This document shows, piece after piece, positions 1 to 5,317 of a stretch of DNA of 7,071 nucleotides; within the stretch, counting starts at the first letter, position 1, and each line of letters opens with the position of its first letter. Under the pieces are notes generated by a model. That model saw only the letters and a list, made by a program, of their open reading frames with translations. It did not search any database and was not told the origin of the DNA. Source of the DNA: Lactobacillales bacterium (lineage in GTDB: Bacteria > Bacillota > Bacilli > Lactobacillales > Streptococcaceae). The DNA lies in NCBI GenBank assembly GCA_031257815.1, contig JAIRNX010000041.1:1-7071 (forward strand), in the 5' to 3' direction. A program made the translations under genes and the position numbers.

Positions 1-297
1 ATTATCTGCAACCACTTCTGTTACATAAACACGTTGACCTTGTTGATTTTCATAATTACGCGTTTGAATACGTCCAGTAACACCTAAAAGAGTTCCTTTT
101 TTAGCATATTGCGCTAAAACCTCAGCAGATTTTCGCCAAATGACAACATTAATAAAATCTGCATCCCGCTGACCTTGCTGATTTGTAAAATTTCGATTCA
201 CAGCCAAGGTAAATGTAACATTCGCCACATTATTATTTGTATAACGTAACTCTGGATCACGTGTTAAGCGTCCTACCAACACTACATTATTAATCAT
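1..297 (-). CDS. ssb: Single-stranded DNA-binding protein, 5' part (runs off the left edge)
   Basis: Reading the minus strand from the ATG at 297-295 gives 99 uninterrupted codons beginning [20 protein letters not shown], with [34 protein letters not shown] and [20 protein letters not shown] further on. This is the OB-fold of bacterial SSB, which coats single-stranded DNA in replication, repair and recombination. The disordered tail and acidic C-terminal tip that bind partner proteins lie outside the window. An AGGAG ribosome binding site sits just upstream on the minus strand (complement of about 305-309), which fixes the start. The gene follows rpsF in the same direction with an 87-bp gap, matching the usual Firmicutes order rpsF-ssb-rpsR. 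Identification is secure; only completeness is unknown. Confidence 0.97.
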   Translation of the reverse strand, partial: MINNVVLVGRLTRDPELRYTNNNVANVTFTLAVNRNFTNQQGQRDADFINVVIWRKSAEVLAQYAKKGTLLGVTGRIQTRNYENQQGQRVYVTEVVADN

Positions 298-319
298 TCA
301 GTCATCTCCTTTCATCTTT

Positions 320-335
320 TGTTTCATGTGAAACA
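320..335. promoter_or_regulatory. parS-like ParB (Spo0J) binding site
   Basis: The 16 bases TGTTTCATGTGAAACA lie in the rpsF-ssb gap. The chromosomal parS consensus of Firmicutes is TGTTTCACGTGAAACA, a perfect palindrome; this site differs at one central position (C to T, giving CATGTG in place of CACGTG). ParB loads on parS and spreads to help segregate origins and recruit SMC. parS sites cluster near oriC, and rpsF-ssb usually map there. Occupancy is inferred, not shown; a chance near-match is possible, though 15 of 16 positions is unlikely in 7 kb. Confidence 0.6.
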
Positions 336-384
336 TTAATCAAAGCTCTTCCTTAAAAATCAACTTTTAGTCAGTAAATCAAAA

Positions 385-678
385 TTAACTTTCCAATTTA
401 ACAATAATATGACGAATAATATCATCACTAATCTTAGCTAAACGATCAAATTCATTAATAGCTTTTGCTGTTAATGAAGCAGAAAATTTTACAATATGAT
501 AAATTCCTTCACGAAAATCAGCAATCTCATAAACTAGCTTACGTTTGCTCCAATCCTTTGATTCAAAAATCGTAGCATCGTTTTCTTTTAAAACTGTATC
601 AAAATGTTCTATTAAACTTGCTTTTGATTCTTCATCAATATTTGGACGAATAATATAATTGATTTCATAATTTGTCAT
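385..678 (-). CDS. rpsF: 30S ribosomal protein S6
   Basis: The 97-residue product has the normal S6 length (about 95-100) and carries family signatures: [14 protein letters not shown] at the N-terminus (beta strand 1), [19 protein letters not shown] in the middle, and the near-invariant [19 protein letters not shown] near the C-terminus. S6 pairs with S18 on the platform of the 30S subunit, next to 16S rRNA helices 22-23. The start is fixed by a strong AGGAGG on the minus strand (complement of about 687-694), 8 to 9 bases from the ATG. It is the first gene of the leftward rpsF-ssb unit. Upstream of its leader the host sequence gives way to mobile-element DNA within about 100 bp, so any further upstream neighbour has been displaced or was never close. 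Confidence 0.98.
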   Translation of the reverse strand: MTNYEINYIIRPNIDEESKASLIEHFDTVLKENDATIFESKDWSKRKLVYEIADFREGIYHIVKFSASLTAKAINEFDRLAKISDDIIRHIIVKLES

Positions 679-684
679 TAATTT

Positions 685-765
685 TTACCTCCTCGTATAA
701 TTATAAACAGTTCATTGTTTGATAAATGAACCCAGCAATAAAGTAACATTTATTGTAAACTCCAA
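685..765 (-). promoter_or_regulatory. rpsF promoter candidate and leader hairpin
   Basis: On the minus strand a TTGGAG box (complement of 760-765) stands 17 bases before TTTATT (complement of 737-742). Each matches the sigma-A consensus at 4 of 6 positions, giving a leader of roughly 50 bases. Within the leader a 7-bp inverted repeat, GTTCATT at 710-716 and AATGAAC at 725-731, encloses an 8-base loop, followed by the ribosome binding site. S6:S18 autoregulatory leaders are known in this operon, but the CCG element expected for that motif is not evident. Promoter boxes are weak; the hairpin is plainly present but its role is inferred. Confidence 0.3.
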
Positions 766-779
766 GTAAGCAGATAGGG

Positions 780-958
780 GTCGTAGTTCACCTCCATGAA
801 GTCTCATCTTCCTAAATTAAGAATGACGCCTCTACTCTTTGGACAGAATATAAATAAGCTAGATAGAACACCGTTTCTGAATATCTAACTTGAGCTTTCG
901 TCCAAAGAATGGAGGACAACCACAATCTGACTGGCAAACTCAGAAAGGATTTAAATCT
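780..958 (+). ncRNA. IS110-type left end with bridge-RNA-like fold
   Basis: This 180-bp non-coding stretch lies directly upstream of an IS110-type transposase start, where IS110 elements encode their bridge RNA. A nested stem is visible: TCTTTGGAC (836-844) pairs perfectly with GTCCAAAGA (900-908). Inside it AAGC (856-859) pairs with GCTT (894-897), and TAGATA (860-865) pairs with TATCTA (882-887) around a 16-base loop. The unpaired internal segments are placed as guide loops would be. A second hairpin, TCTGA (926-930) with TCAGA (940-944), precedes the transposase ribosome binding site AAAGGA (944-949). The outer element boundary is unclear; host-like sequence ends somewhere between about 730 and 790. 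The fold is seen; the bridge-RNA identity is inferred from position and from knowledge of the family. Confidence 0.5.
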
Positions 959-1024
959 ATGTTCTTTGTCGGCATTGACGTCGGCAAGCGTTGTGGCAAG
1001 CTGCTTTTGTCGCGGCTTTTAATA
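959..1024 (+). pseudogene. IS110-type transposase, N-terminal stub
   Basis: The ATG at 959 opens MFFVGIDVGKRC, the typical start of IS110-family DEDD transposases, whose first catalytic aspartate sits in the GIDVGK motif (Asp7 here). AAAGGA lies 9 bases upstream. After Cys12 the frame breaks: the next recognisable residues, AAFVAAF, lie in another frame (about 999-1020), consistent with loss of a few bases where family members usually have a His. The gene is cut at 1024 by the terminal repeat of the IS5-type element, so more than 300 residues including the C-terminal Tnp20 domain are missing. The codons are richer in G and C than those of the host genes on either side, which fits acquired DNA. 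Confidence 0.65.
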
Positions 1025-1038
1025 GAGTTGTCCTAAAA
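1025..1038 (+). repeat. Left terminal inverted repeat of the IS5-type element
   Basis: GAGTTGTCCTAAAA pairs in inverted orientation with 1898-1911 at 12 of 14 positions. It abuts the truncated IS110-type transposase stub. Confidence 0.75.
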
Positions 1039-1062
1039 CAAAGGATATCGTATCATAATTTC

Positions 1063-1903
1063 ATGATAAATAGTAAAAAAAGACTCACCCAATTACCAGC
1101 CGAAAAATATTTAATAATCTTCGACGTAAGAAAATCTACATTTGACAAAATGCTTAAAATCTTAGAAAAAGCGCACAAAGAACTTCACAAATTAGGAGGT
1201 AGACCATCGCGCTTAAGAAGTGTTTTGGATAAATTAATAATCATGCTTGGGGACTACCATGATTATCGCACGATGGAAAACATCCCCTTTGAATACGGCG
1301 TTTACAAACAAAGAAGCAGCGAGGCGATAGCTTGGGTTGAACAAGTTCTGACCAAAAACGGCACATTTGCTTTACCGTCAAAGCGTAAGCTTTTAAAAAG
1401 TGACAATGGCCTTCAAATTGTCATCGCTGATGCCACTTAATGTGAAATTGAACACCCAAAAAAGAAGCAAAAAAACTCATATTCTGGTAAAAAAAAACAA
1501 CATACTATGCAGATCAGCTGGTTAAATGGCGAAACGGGCGAAATTATTTGTGTTCATGAAGAGAAGCGCTCAGTTCACGATATGAAGATTTTCAAGAAAA
1601 GCGATCTTCATTTTTTAAAAGATGTTTTGCTTATCGGCGATAGGCGATAAAGGTTACCAAAGAATTGCTCATTATCCGTTAATAGTTTAACGCCATATAA
1701 GAAAGTGCGCGGTAAAAGTTTAACCAAATACCAGAGATGGTTTAATTCCTGCTTGTCTAAGTATCGCGTTTATATTGAGCATGTGAATCGTCGAATAAAG
1801 AGGTTTAAAATCTTACAACAGCGCTATCGTAATAAGCAGAGAAAACATCTTTTTCGTGTATCTCTTATTTCGGGGGATCTATAACTTTGAACTAACTTTT
1901 TAG
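1063..1903 (+). pseudogene. IS5-family DDE transposase (DDE_Tnp_4), four lesions
   Basis: From the ATG at 1063 the reading runs MINSKKRL through GGRPSRLRSVLDKLIIML and YRTMENIPFEYGV, the HTH_Tnp_4 DNA-binding region, to IVIADAT, which holds the first catalytic Asp. A stop (TAA, 1438-1440) then replaces the expected Glu codon. The same frame resumes with CEIEHPKKKQKNSYSGKKK. A tandem 7-bp duplication, GGCGATA at 1636-1642 and 1643-1649, breaks the motif that would read GDKGYQ (second Asp). A one-base loss near 1682 precedes SLTPYKKVRGKSLTKYQRW, which runs on to IEHVNRRIKRFKIL (the glutamate region). One extra G in the run 1872-1876 spoils the end, SLISGIYNFELTF, whose stop at 1901-1903 lies in the right repeat. 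Conceptual length is about 280 residues, normal for the group. The lesions are inferred from motif continuity. The gene cannot make an active enzyme. Confidence 0.8.
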
Positions 1904-1911
1904 GACAGGTC
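1898..1911 (-). repeat. Right terminal inverted repeat of the IS5-type element
   Basis: The complement reads GACCTGTCCTAAAA and matches the left end at 12 of 14 positions. The transposase stop codon lies inside it, a compact arrangement common in this IS group. Confidence 0.75.
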
Positions 1912-2093
1912 TATTGCATCTTCATCAAGAAGCAATGCTTTAGATATTTGTCTGTATGTAAGACCATTCCTCATCAGCAAGGAGAATTGCTTTGATTCTA
2001 TCTGCTGTACAGCGTCTATCTCTAAAAACGATACATCGTTTTTAGAGATAGACGCGTTCTTCGAATGTTAAAAAATTTGTTGGCCTTATTCAC
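1912..2093 (-). pseudogene. IS630-type transposase, N-terminal stub
   Basis: On the minus strand a GTG at 2093-2091, with AGAGGT 9 bases upstream, opens MNKANK. Joining short frames then gives FLTFEERVYL, FRDRRCTADRIKAILLADEE, WSY, and RQISKALLLDEDAI. This is the winged-helix N-terminus typical of IS630-family transposases. Lesions visible: a six-base homopolymer (2070-2075) where five would keep frame, a stop (complement of 2042-2044) inside a perfect hairpin, and a tandem TGTA duplication (1953-1960). The gene is cut off at 1912 by the IS5-type element, so the whole DDE catalytic domain is missing. The 5' end of the element probably lies near 2155-2160, where intron sequence begins, but no terminal repeat can be confirmed because the partner end is gone. 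Confidence 0.6.
2012..2055. repeat. Perfect 21-bp inverted repeat with 2-base spacer
   Basis: Bases 2012-2032 are the exact reverse complement of 2035-2055, separated only by AC. The palindrome lies within the IS630-type stub and keeps its reading frame apart from one stop codon. No U-tract follows on either side, so it does not look like an intrinsic terminator. An existing imperfect palindrome made perfect by template switching is one explanation. Confidence 0.9.
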
Positions 2094-2159
2094 ATTATTC
2101 TTACCTCTTTTTTAAAGTTAACATTTTTTTCGCTGATTATCAATTATTAGGGGGATAAT

Positions 2160-2320
2160 TCAGCTTATATCAAGTTTCGCATCGACCAGTTTAGGAGTTT
2201 GCGAAAGGCTTCCTTCACCTCATACCTCACGATACTAGCTTTGCCTTTTGCTAGCAGTTCCACATGCCTTGTCCTATGCGGGCTCTCTCTCACCGCTTAG
2301 TTCTACCATGCAGGGCGCAC
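2160..2320 (-). mobile_element. Group II intron, 5' fragment (domain I)
   Basis: Reading the minus strand from 2320, the sequence starts GTGCGCCCTGCATGG, matching the conserved GUGCG 5' splice-site start of group II introns. It continues with GTGAGAGAG, GGAAGCC and GAAACTTGATATAAGC, which resemble domain I segments of bacterial group II introns. Only about 160 bases remain; the intron-encoded reverse transcriptase and the catalytic domain V are absent. The break near 2160 adjoins the IS630-type stub. The 5' end falls inside the IS481-like transposase frame after the codons for HPFDVF, so the intron appears to have entered that gene. Identification rests on recalled consensus, not on a covariance model; the exact lower boundary is uncertain by some 10 bases. 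Confidence 0.6.
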
Positions 2321-2880
2321 CAAAAGACGTCAAAAGGATGCACCTTGTCCGTTTTGACGATATATGTAAATTCAGCGCCATTATCGGTTTAAATAATTTT
2401 TGGTTGATAACGAAAATAGCGGATGGCTCGCTACACAAAATCGACGGTTGAATGACACCTTCCTTGTAATGGAAGATAAATCGCTCTCTTGAGACTTCGT
2501 CAATCATTGTATGATTCCCTGTGTAACAATTTTTCGGAACGTATTTAACATCATTTTTCTCCGATGTTTTGAGGAGTGTCATAGGGTTTTGGTTTGTATT
2601 TTTTGCTTTTTGAAAAATCCCAAGCGACGTAGCCCGCGAAAAAGTGAGGCAAGATGCCGTTTGTATCCTTTGTTTCGTTTTAATTTTCCGTAAAGTTCAA
2701 ACACCTAGAGGCGAGGTTTTGGGACGATGTGAGCGATTTATGAGCGACTCTTTAGTTCCATCAAATCGCTTATTTCAGCGCATTAGTGAGGTTTTGGAGA
2801 TTTTGTAGCGACGACAGACGAAGGCAATGGAATGGCCTCGACGGTAGAGTTTGACGCTGTAAAAGGGCGTGGCAGATAAC
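2321..2880 (-). pseudogene. IS481-like (rve) transposase, 5' part, interrupted by the intron
   Basis: Frames on the minus strand join into a recognisable transposase. The helix-turn-helix region reads VKLYRRGHSIAFVC, RRYKISKTSLMR, stop, NKRFDGTKESLINRSHRPKT. A linker follows, ELYGKLKRNKGYKRHLASLF and RGLRRLGFFKK. The rve/DDE core begins KYKPKPYDTPQNIGEK, DVKYVPKNC (first Asp, complement of 2550-2552), IDEVSRERFIF, then HSTVDF, RAIRYFRYQPKII and TDNGAEFT (second Asp, complement of 2383-2385). It stops at KTDKVHPFDVF at 2321, where the group II intron starts; the final Glu region is not in the window. Stops sit at the complements of 2775-2777 (probably Trp to stop), 2431-2433 and 2389-2391, and there are several frameshifts. 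The start codon is not clear. It is more GC-rich than the flanking host genes. Confidence 0.7.
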
Positions 2881-2885
2881 GCTGT

Positions 2886-3034
2886 GTTTGTGTTATATTA
2901 GCTATGTGCTGAAGCTTTTGTTCTGTGGTTTTTTATTTACAGTTTACAGGAAGTTTTTTTTATTAAATGGTTCACATCAAGTATAACGATACACTGTAAA
3001 ATGATAAAAGTATTTTGAAAGAAGGATTTAGATA
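2886..3034 (+). promoter_or_regulatory. Upstream region and promoter candidate of the yidC-transporter operon
   Basis: This AT-rich gap separates the transposon debris from yidC and must hold the operon promoter unless it lies in the debris. TTCACA (2971-2976) stands 18 bases before TGTAAA (2995-3000), an approximate sigma-A pair; TATAAC at 2982-2987 is an alternative -10 without a good -35. The ribosome binding site GAAGGA (3021-3026) lies 8 bases from the ATG at 3035. No operator, riboswitch or terminator could be recognised. Confidence 0.35.
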
Positions 3035-3976
3035 ATGAAGAATGTCAAACGCCTTTTATTTGGCGGCTCAATATTAATATCTTTGCTTTTATTATCAGGT
3101 TGTGTAAAGGTAGATAAGTCGGGGCGACCAACTGGAGAAGGTTGGGCGTATCATTTTTTAATGGAACCAATGAGTAATTTTTTGGATTATTTAGCGAAAA
3201 ATTTTCATATGAATTATGGTTTTGCTATTATTTTTGTAACGCTTGTAGTGCGTTTTATTTTAATGCCTTTGTTTTTTAGACAGATGCATGCGGGGGCGAT
3301 CCAGCAGGAAAAGATGCAACTTTTAAATACATATGCTAAACCAATAAATGAGCGCATTAAAAATGCCAAGACGCAAGAAGAGAAAATGACTGCCAATATG
3401 GAGTTACAAAAATTTTATAAGGAAAATGGCGTAAACATGCTTGGAAGCATGAGTGCAGGTTGCTTGCCAATGTTGTTACAGATGCCTATTTTCTCAGCAC
3501 TATATTTTACTGCGCGATACAATGAAGGCATCTTAAAAACTTATTTTTTTGGTATTGATTTAGCGAAAAGAAGTGTTGTTTTACTGGTAATAATCGGGAT
3601 TCTTTATTTGATTCAAAGTTATATTTCTCTGATTGGTTTAGATGATGAACAAAAAGAAAAGATGAAAATGATGACTTTTATGAGTCCGATAATGACCGTG
3701 ATGGTTGGTTTGACGATGCCAGCAGGAGTGCAGTTGTACTGGGTTGCTGGTGGTGTTGTGGCAATTGTGCAACAATGCATTAGTAGTTTTATCATCAAAC
3801 CCAAAGTTCACAAGCAAGTAGATGAAGAATTTAGAGATAATCCACCGAAAAAACCGGCGCAGACTGTTAAAAAAGATGTTACTCCGAAAGAGGGCCCTAA
3901 GCCTAAGTCGTTAAATTATACTTCTGGTAAAGGCAGAAATGCGGGCAAGCAGCAACGAAAAAAAGAAGAATTTTGA
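3035..3976 (+). CDS. yidC: Membrane protein insertase YidC (YidC2-like lipoprotein)
   Basis: YidC/Oxa1 insertases place proteins in the membrane, alone or with SecYEG. The 313-residue product starts with a lipoprotein signal ending LLSGC (lipid-anchored Cys23). The first core helix, about residues 60-82, contains VVRFILMPLF with Arg73, the groove arginine essential in the Bacillus homologue SpoIIIJ. A charged helical hairpin follows (about 84-130), then GCLPMLLQMPIFSALY (second core helix), a third helix around 178-202, and MPAGVQLYWVAGG, the conserved P-A-x-x-LYW segment, in the last helices. From about residue 255 a 59-residue, strongly basic tail follows, as in YidC2 of streptococci, where it contacts ribosomes. 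Such tails are rare in SpoIIIJ-type proteins. Only 9 bases separate it from the first permease gene, so it is probably cotranscribed with the transporter. Confidence 0.93.
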   Translation: MKNVKRLLFGGSILISLLLLSGCVKVDKSGRPTGEGWAYHFLMEPMSNFLDYLAKNFHMNYGFAIIFVTLVVRFILMPLFFRQMHAGAIQQEKMQLLNTYAKPINERIKNAKTQEEKMTANMELQKFYKENGVNMLGSMSAGCLPMLLQMPIFSALYFTARYNEGILKTYFFGIDLAKRSVVLLVIIGILYLIQSYISLIGLDDEQKEKMKMMTFMSPIMTVMVGLTMPAGVQLYWVAGGVVAIVQQCISSFIIKPKVHKQVDEEFRDNPPKKPAQTVKKDVTPKEGPKPKSLNYTSGKGRNAGKQQRKKEEF

Positions 3977-3985
3977 GGAATTTAG

Positions 3986-4645
3986 ATGGATGTTAATTTT
4001 ATAAAAGAGTTTTTTCCAAGATATATTGACGCTGCAATGCTTGTTTTAAGACTTGGGATTTTAGGAATTCTTATTTCGATGTTAGTAGGTTTTTTTCTAA
4101 GTGTTATTATTTATTATAAAATCCCTTGTTTGCAAAGACTGGCTGCTTTTTTTGTTGAGCTTTCTCGAAATTCGCCTTTGATTGTTATTTTGTTTTTTTT
4201 ATACTTTGGTTTGACGAAAATTGGGGTAAGAATTACTTCTGAGGCTGCAGCTATTATTGGTCTTTCGTTTTTAGGTTCTGGTTATATGGCTGAGACGTTT
4301 CGCGCAGGAGTAGAGTCTGTTAGTAAGGCGCAAATTGAAGGTGGATTAGCTATTGGTCTAACAAAAAATCAAGTAATGCGCTATATTATTTTGCCAGAGT
4401 GTCTTGTAAATTCCATTCCACCATTATGTTCAAATATTATTTTTTTGTTGAAGGAGACATCGGTGTTTAGCGCGGTAGCTTTGGCTGATTTGGTTTTTGT
4501 GGCCAAAGATTTGATTGGTATTTATTATAAAACGGATGAAGCATTGTTAATGTTGGTAGTTTGTTACTTTATTATTTTACTGCCTATTTTAAGTTTTGCT
4601 TTTGTTTTAGAGAAGAGGTTGCGTCGTGCAAAGTTCGGGAATTGA
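3986..4645 (+). CDS. Polar amino acid ABC transporter permease (first subunit)
   Basis: A 219-residue integral membrane protein of the HisM/GlnP family, which forms the membrane channel of polar amino acid importers. It shows about five hydrophobic helices and the family's ELSRNSPLIVILFFLYFGL stretch (residues 58-76). The cytoplasmic EAA loop, GGLAIGLTKNQVMRYIILPE (about 119-138), docks on the ATPase. GAGGAA lies 5 bases before the ATG and overlaps the yidC stop. Its 3' end overlaps the next permease gene by 20 bp, which suggests translational coupling of the two channel halves. Substrate cannot be read from the permease itself; the binding protein in the same operon points to cysteine or cystine. 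Confidence 0.92.
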   Translation: MDVNFIKEFFPRYIDAAMLVLRLGILGILISMLVGFFLSVIIYYKIPCLQRLAAFFVELSRNSPLIVILFFLYFGLTKIGVRITSEAAAIIGLSFLGSGYMAETFRAGVESVSKAQIEGGLAIGLTKNQVMRYIILPECLVNSIPPLCSNIIFLLKETSVFSAVALADLVFVAKDLIGIYYKTDEALLMLVVCYFIILLPILSFAFVLEKRLRRAKFGN

Positions 4646-5303
4646 TGTTATTTTAAATGCTAATAATTTTGTACGCATCCTTAAAGGTTTGGTTGTAACG
4701 ATTAGGATTGCCTTATATTCGATGATTTTCTCGATTGTTTTGGGCATTTTATTAGGTTTTGTGATGACGATCAAAAATAGGATAACGCGATGTTTAACGA
4801 AAATTTATGTTGAATTTAATCGGATTATGCCACAGTTAGTGACGTTGTTTTTAGTGTACTTTGGTTTGTCACGTGCGTTTGGGCTCAACTTTTCGGGGGA
4901 AGTCTCGGCTGTTATTGTGTTTACAATGTGGGGCACTGCTGAAATTGGAGAATTAGTTCGTGGTTTAGTGACTTCTGTGCCCAAAATTCAGTATGAAAGT
5001 GCAGAAGCTTTAGGATTAACCAAAGGACAAACTTTTGGGTATGTCATTTTGCCGCAGATTTTTAAGCCTCTTTTACCAGGAGTGATTAATTTAGCTACCC
5101 GGATGATTAAAACCACTTCTTTGGTTGTGTTGATAGGCGTAGTAGAAGTTTTAAAAACTTCTCAGCAGATTATTGAAGCTAACCGTTATAAAACACCAGA
5201 TGCGGCATTTTGGATGTATGGTTTTGTTTTTATGCTTTACTTCTTAGTTTGTTGGCCAATCTCATTGATTGCTAGACGTTTAGAGTTAAAATTCAAAAAT
5301 TAA
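4626..5303 (+). CDS. Polar amino acid ABC transporter permease (second subunit)
   Basis: The second channel subunit, 225 residues, same family as its neighbour and presumably its heterodimer partner. It contains VEFNRIMPQLVTLFLVYFGL (about 62-81), where the usual R-x-x-P appears as R-I-M-P. Its EAA loop is YESAEALGLTKGQTFGYVIL, ending LPQ (about 123-144). It starts at GTG (4626); AAGAGG at 4613-4618 lies 7 bases upstream and there is no better in-frame ATG, so the overlap with the preceding gene is real. The stop codon (5301-5303) touches the ribosome binding site of the ATPase gene. Confidence 0.92.
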   Translation: MQSSGIDVILNANNFVRILKGLVVTIRIALYSMIFSIVLGILLGFVMTIKNRITRCLTKIYVEFNRIMPQLVTLFLVYFGLSRAFGLNFSGEVSAVIVFTMWGTAEIGELVRGLVTSVPKIQYESAEALGLTKGQTFGYVILPQIFKPLLPGVINLATRMIKTTSLVVLIGVVEVLKTSQQIIEANRYKTPDAAFWMYGFVFMLYFLVCWPISLIARRLELKFKN

Positions 5304-5317
5304 AAGGATAAGTGAAA

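Larger units (their letters stand above)
1025..1911 (+). mobile_element. IS5-family (ISL2-like) insertion sequence, degenerate
   Basis: An 887-bp element is delimited by imperfect inverted repeats: GAGTTGTCCTAAAA at 1025-1038 and the complement of GACCTGTCCTAAAA at 1898-1911, matching at 12 of 14 positions. TA dinucleotides flank both ends (1023-1024 and 1912-1913), a possible short target duplication, although two bases is weak evidence. Between the ends lies one transposase frame of the DDE_Tnp_4 type, and the size suits this IS5 subgroup. The left neighbour is an IS110-type stub and the right neighbour an IS630-type stub. The two flanks are therefore unrelated, so the element sits at a rearrangement junction, not in a simple insertion site. 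Confidence 0.75.

Noticed and set aside
697..705. Perfect TATAAT on the minus strand close to the rpsF start
   Set aside because: A start site set by it would fall in or beside the ribosome binding site, and no -35 box lies at 16-18 bases.
991..1062. Upstream extension of the IS5-type transposase to a TTG at 991
   Set aside because: The added codons lie outside the left inverted repeat and encode IS110-type residues (AAFVAAF). The transposase start is the ATG at 1063.
2012..2055. Intrinsic terminator
   Set aside because: The stem is AT-rich with a two-base spacer and no U-tract follows on either strand, so it is kept only as a palindrome.
2248..2451. A 67-codon plus-strand open frame
   Set aside because: It is antisense to the group II intron fragment and transposase relic, and has no recognisable domain.
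2274..2582. A 102-codon minus-strand open frame that could be called a hypothetical protein
   Set aside because: Its middle (DVKYVPKNC, IDEVSRERFIF) is part of the frame-shifted IS481-like transposase, and its end runs through the intron start. It has no ribosome binding site and is a by-product of decay.
2511..2693. A 60-codon plus-strand open frame
   Set aside because: It is antisense to the rve transposase linker and lacks a ribosome binding site or domain.
3214..3804. Minus-strand open frames within yidC (3214-3396 and 3619-3804)
   Set aside because: They are shadows of an intact, clearly identified gene on the plus strand, with no start signals.
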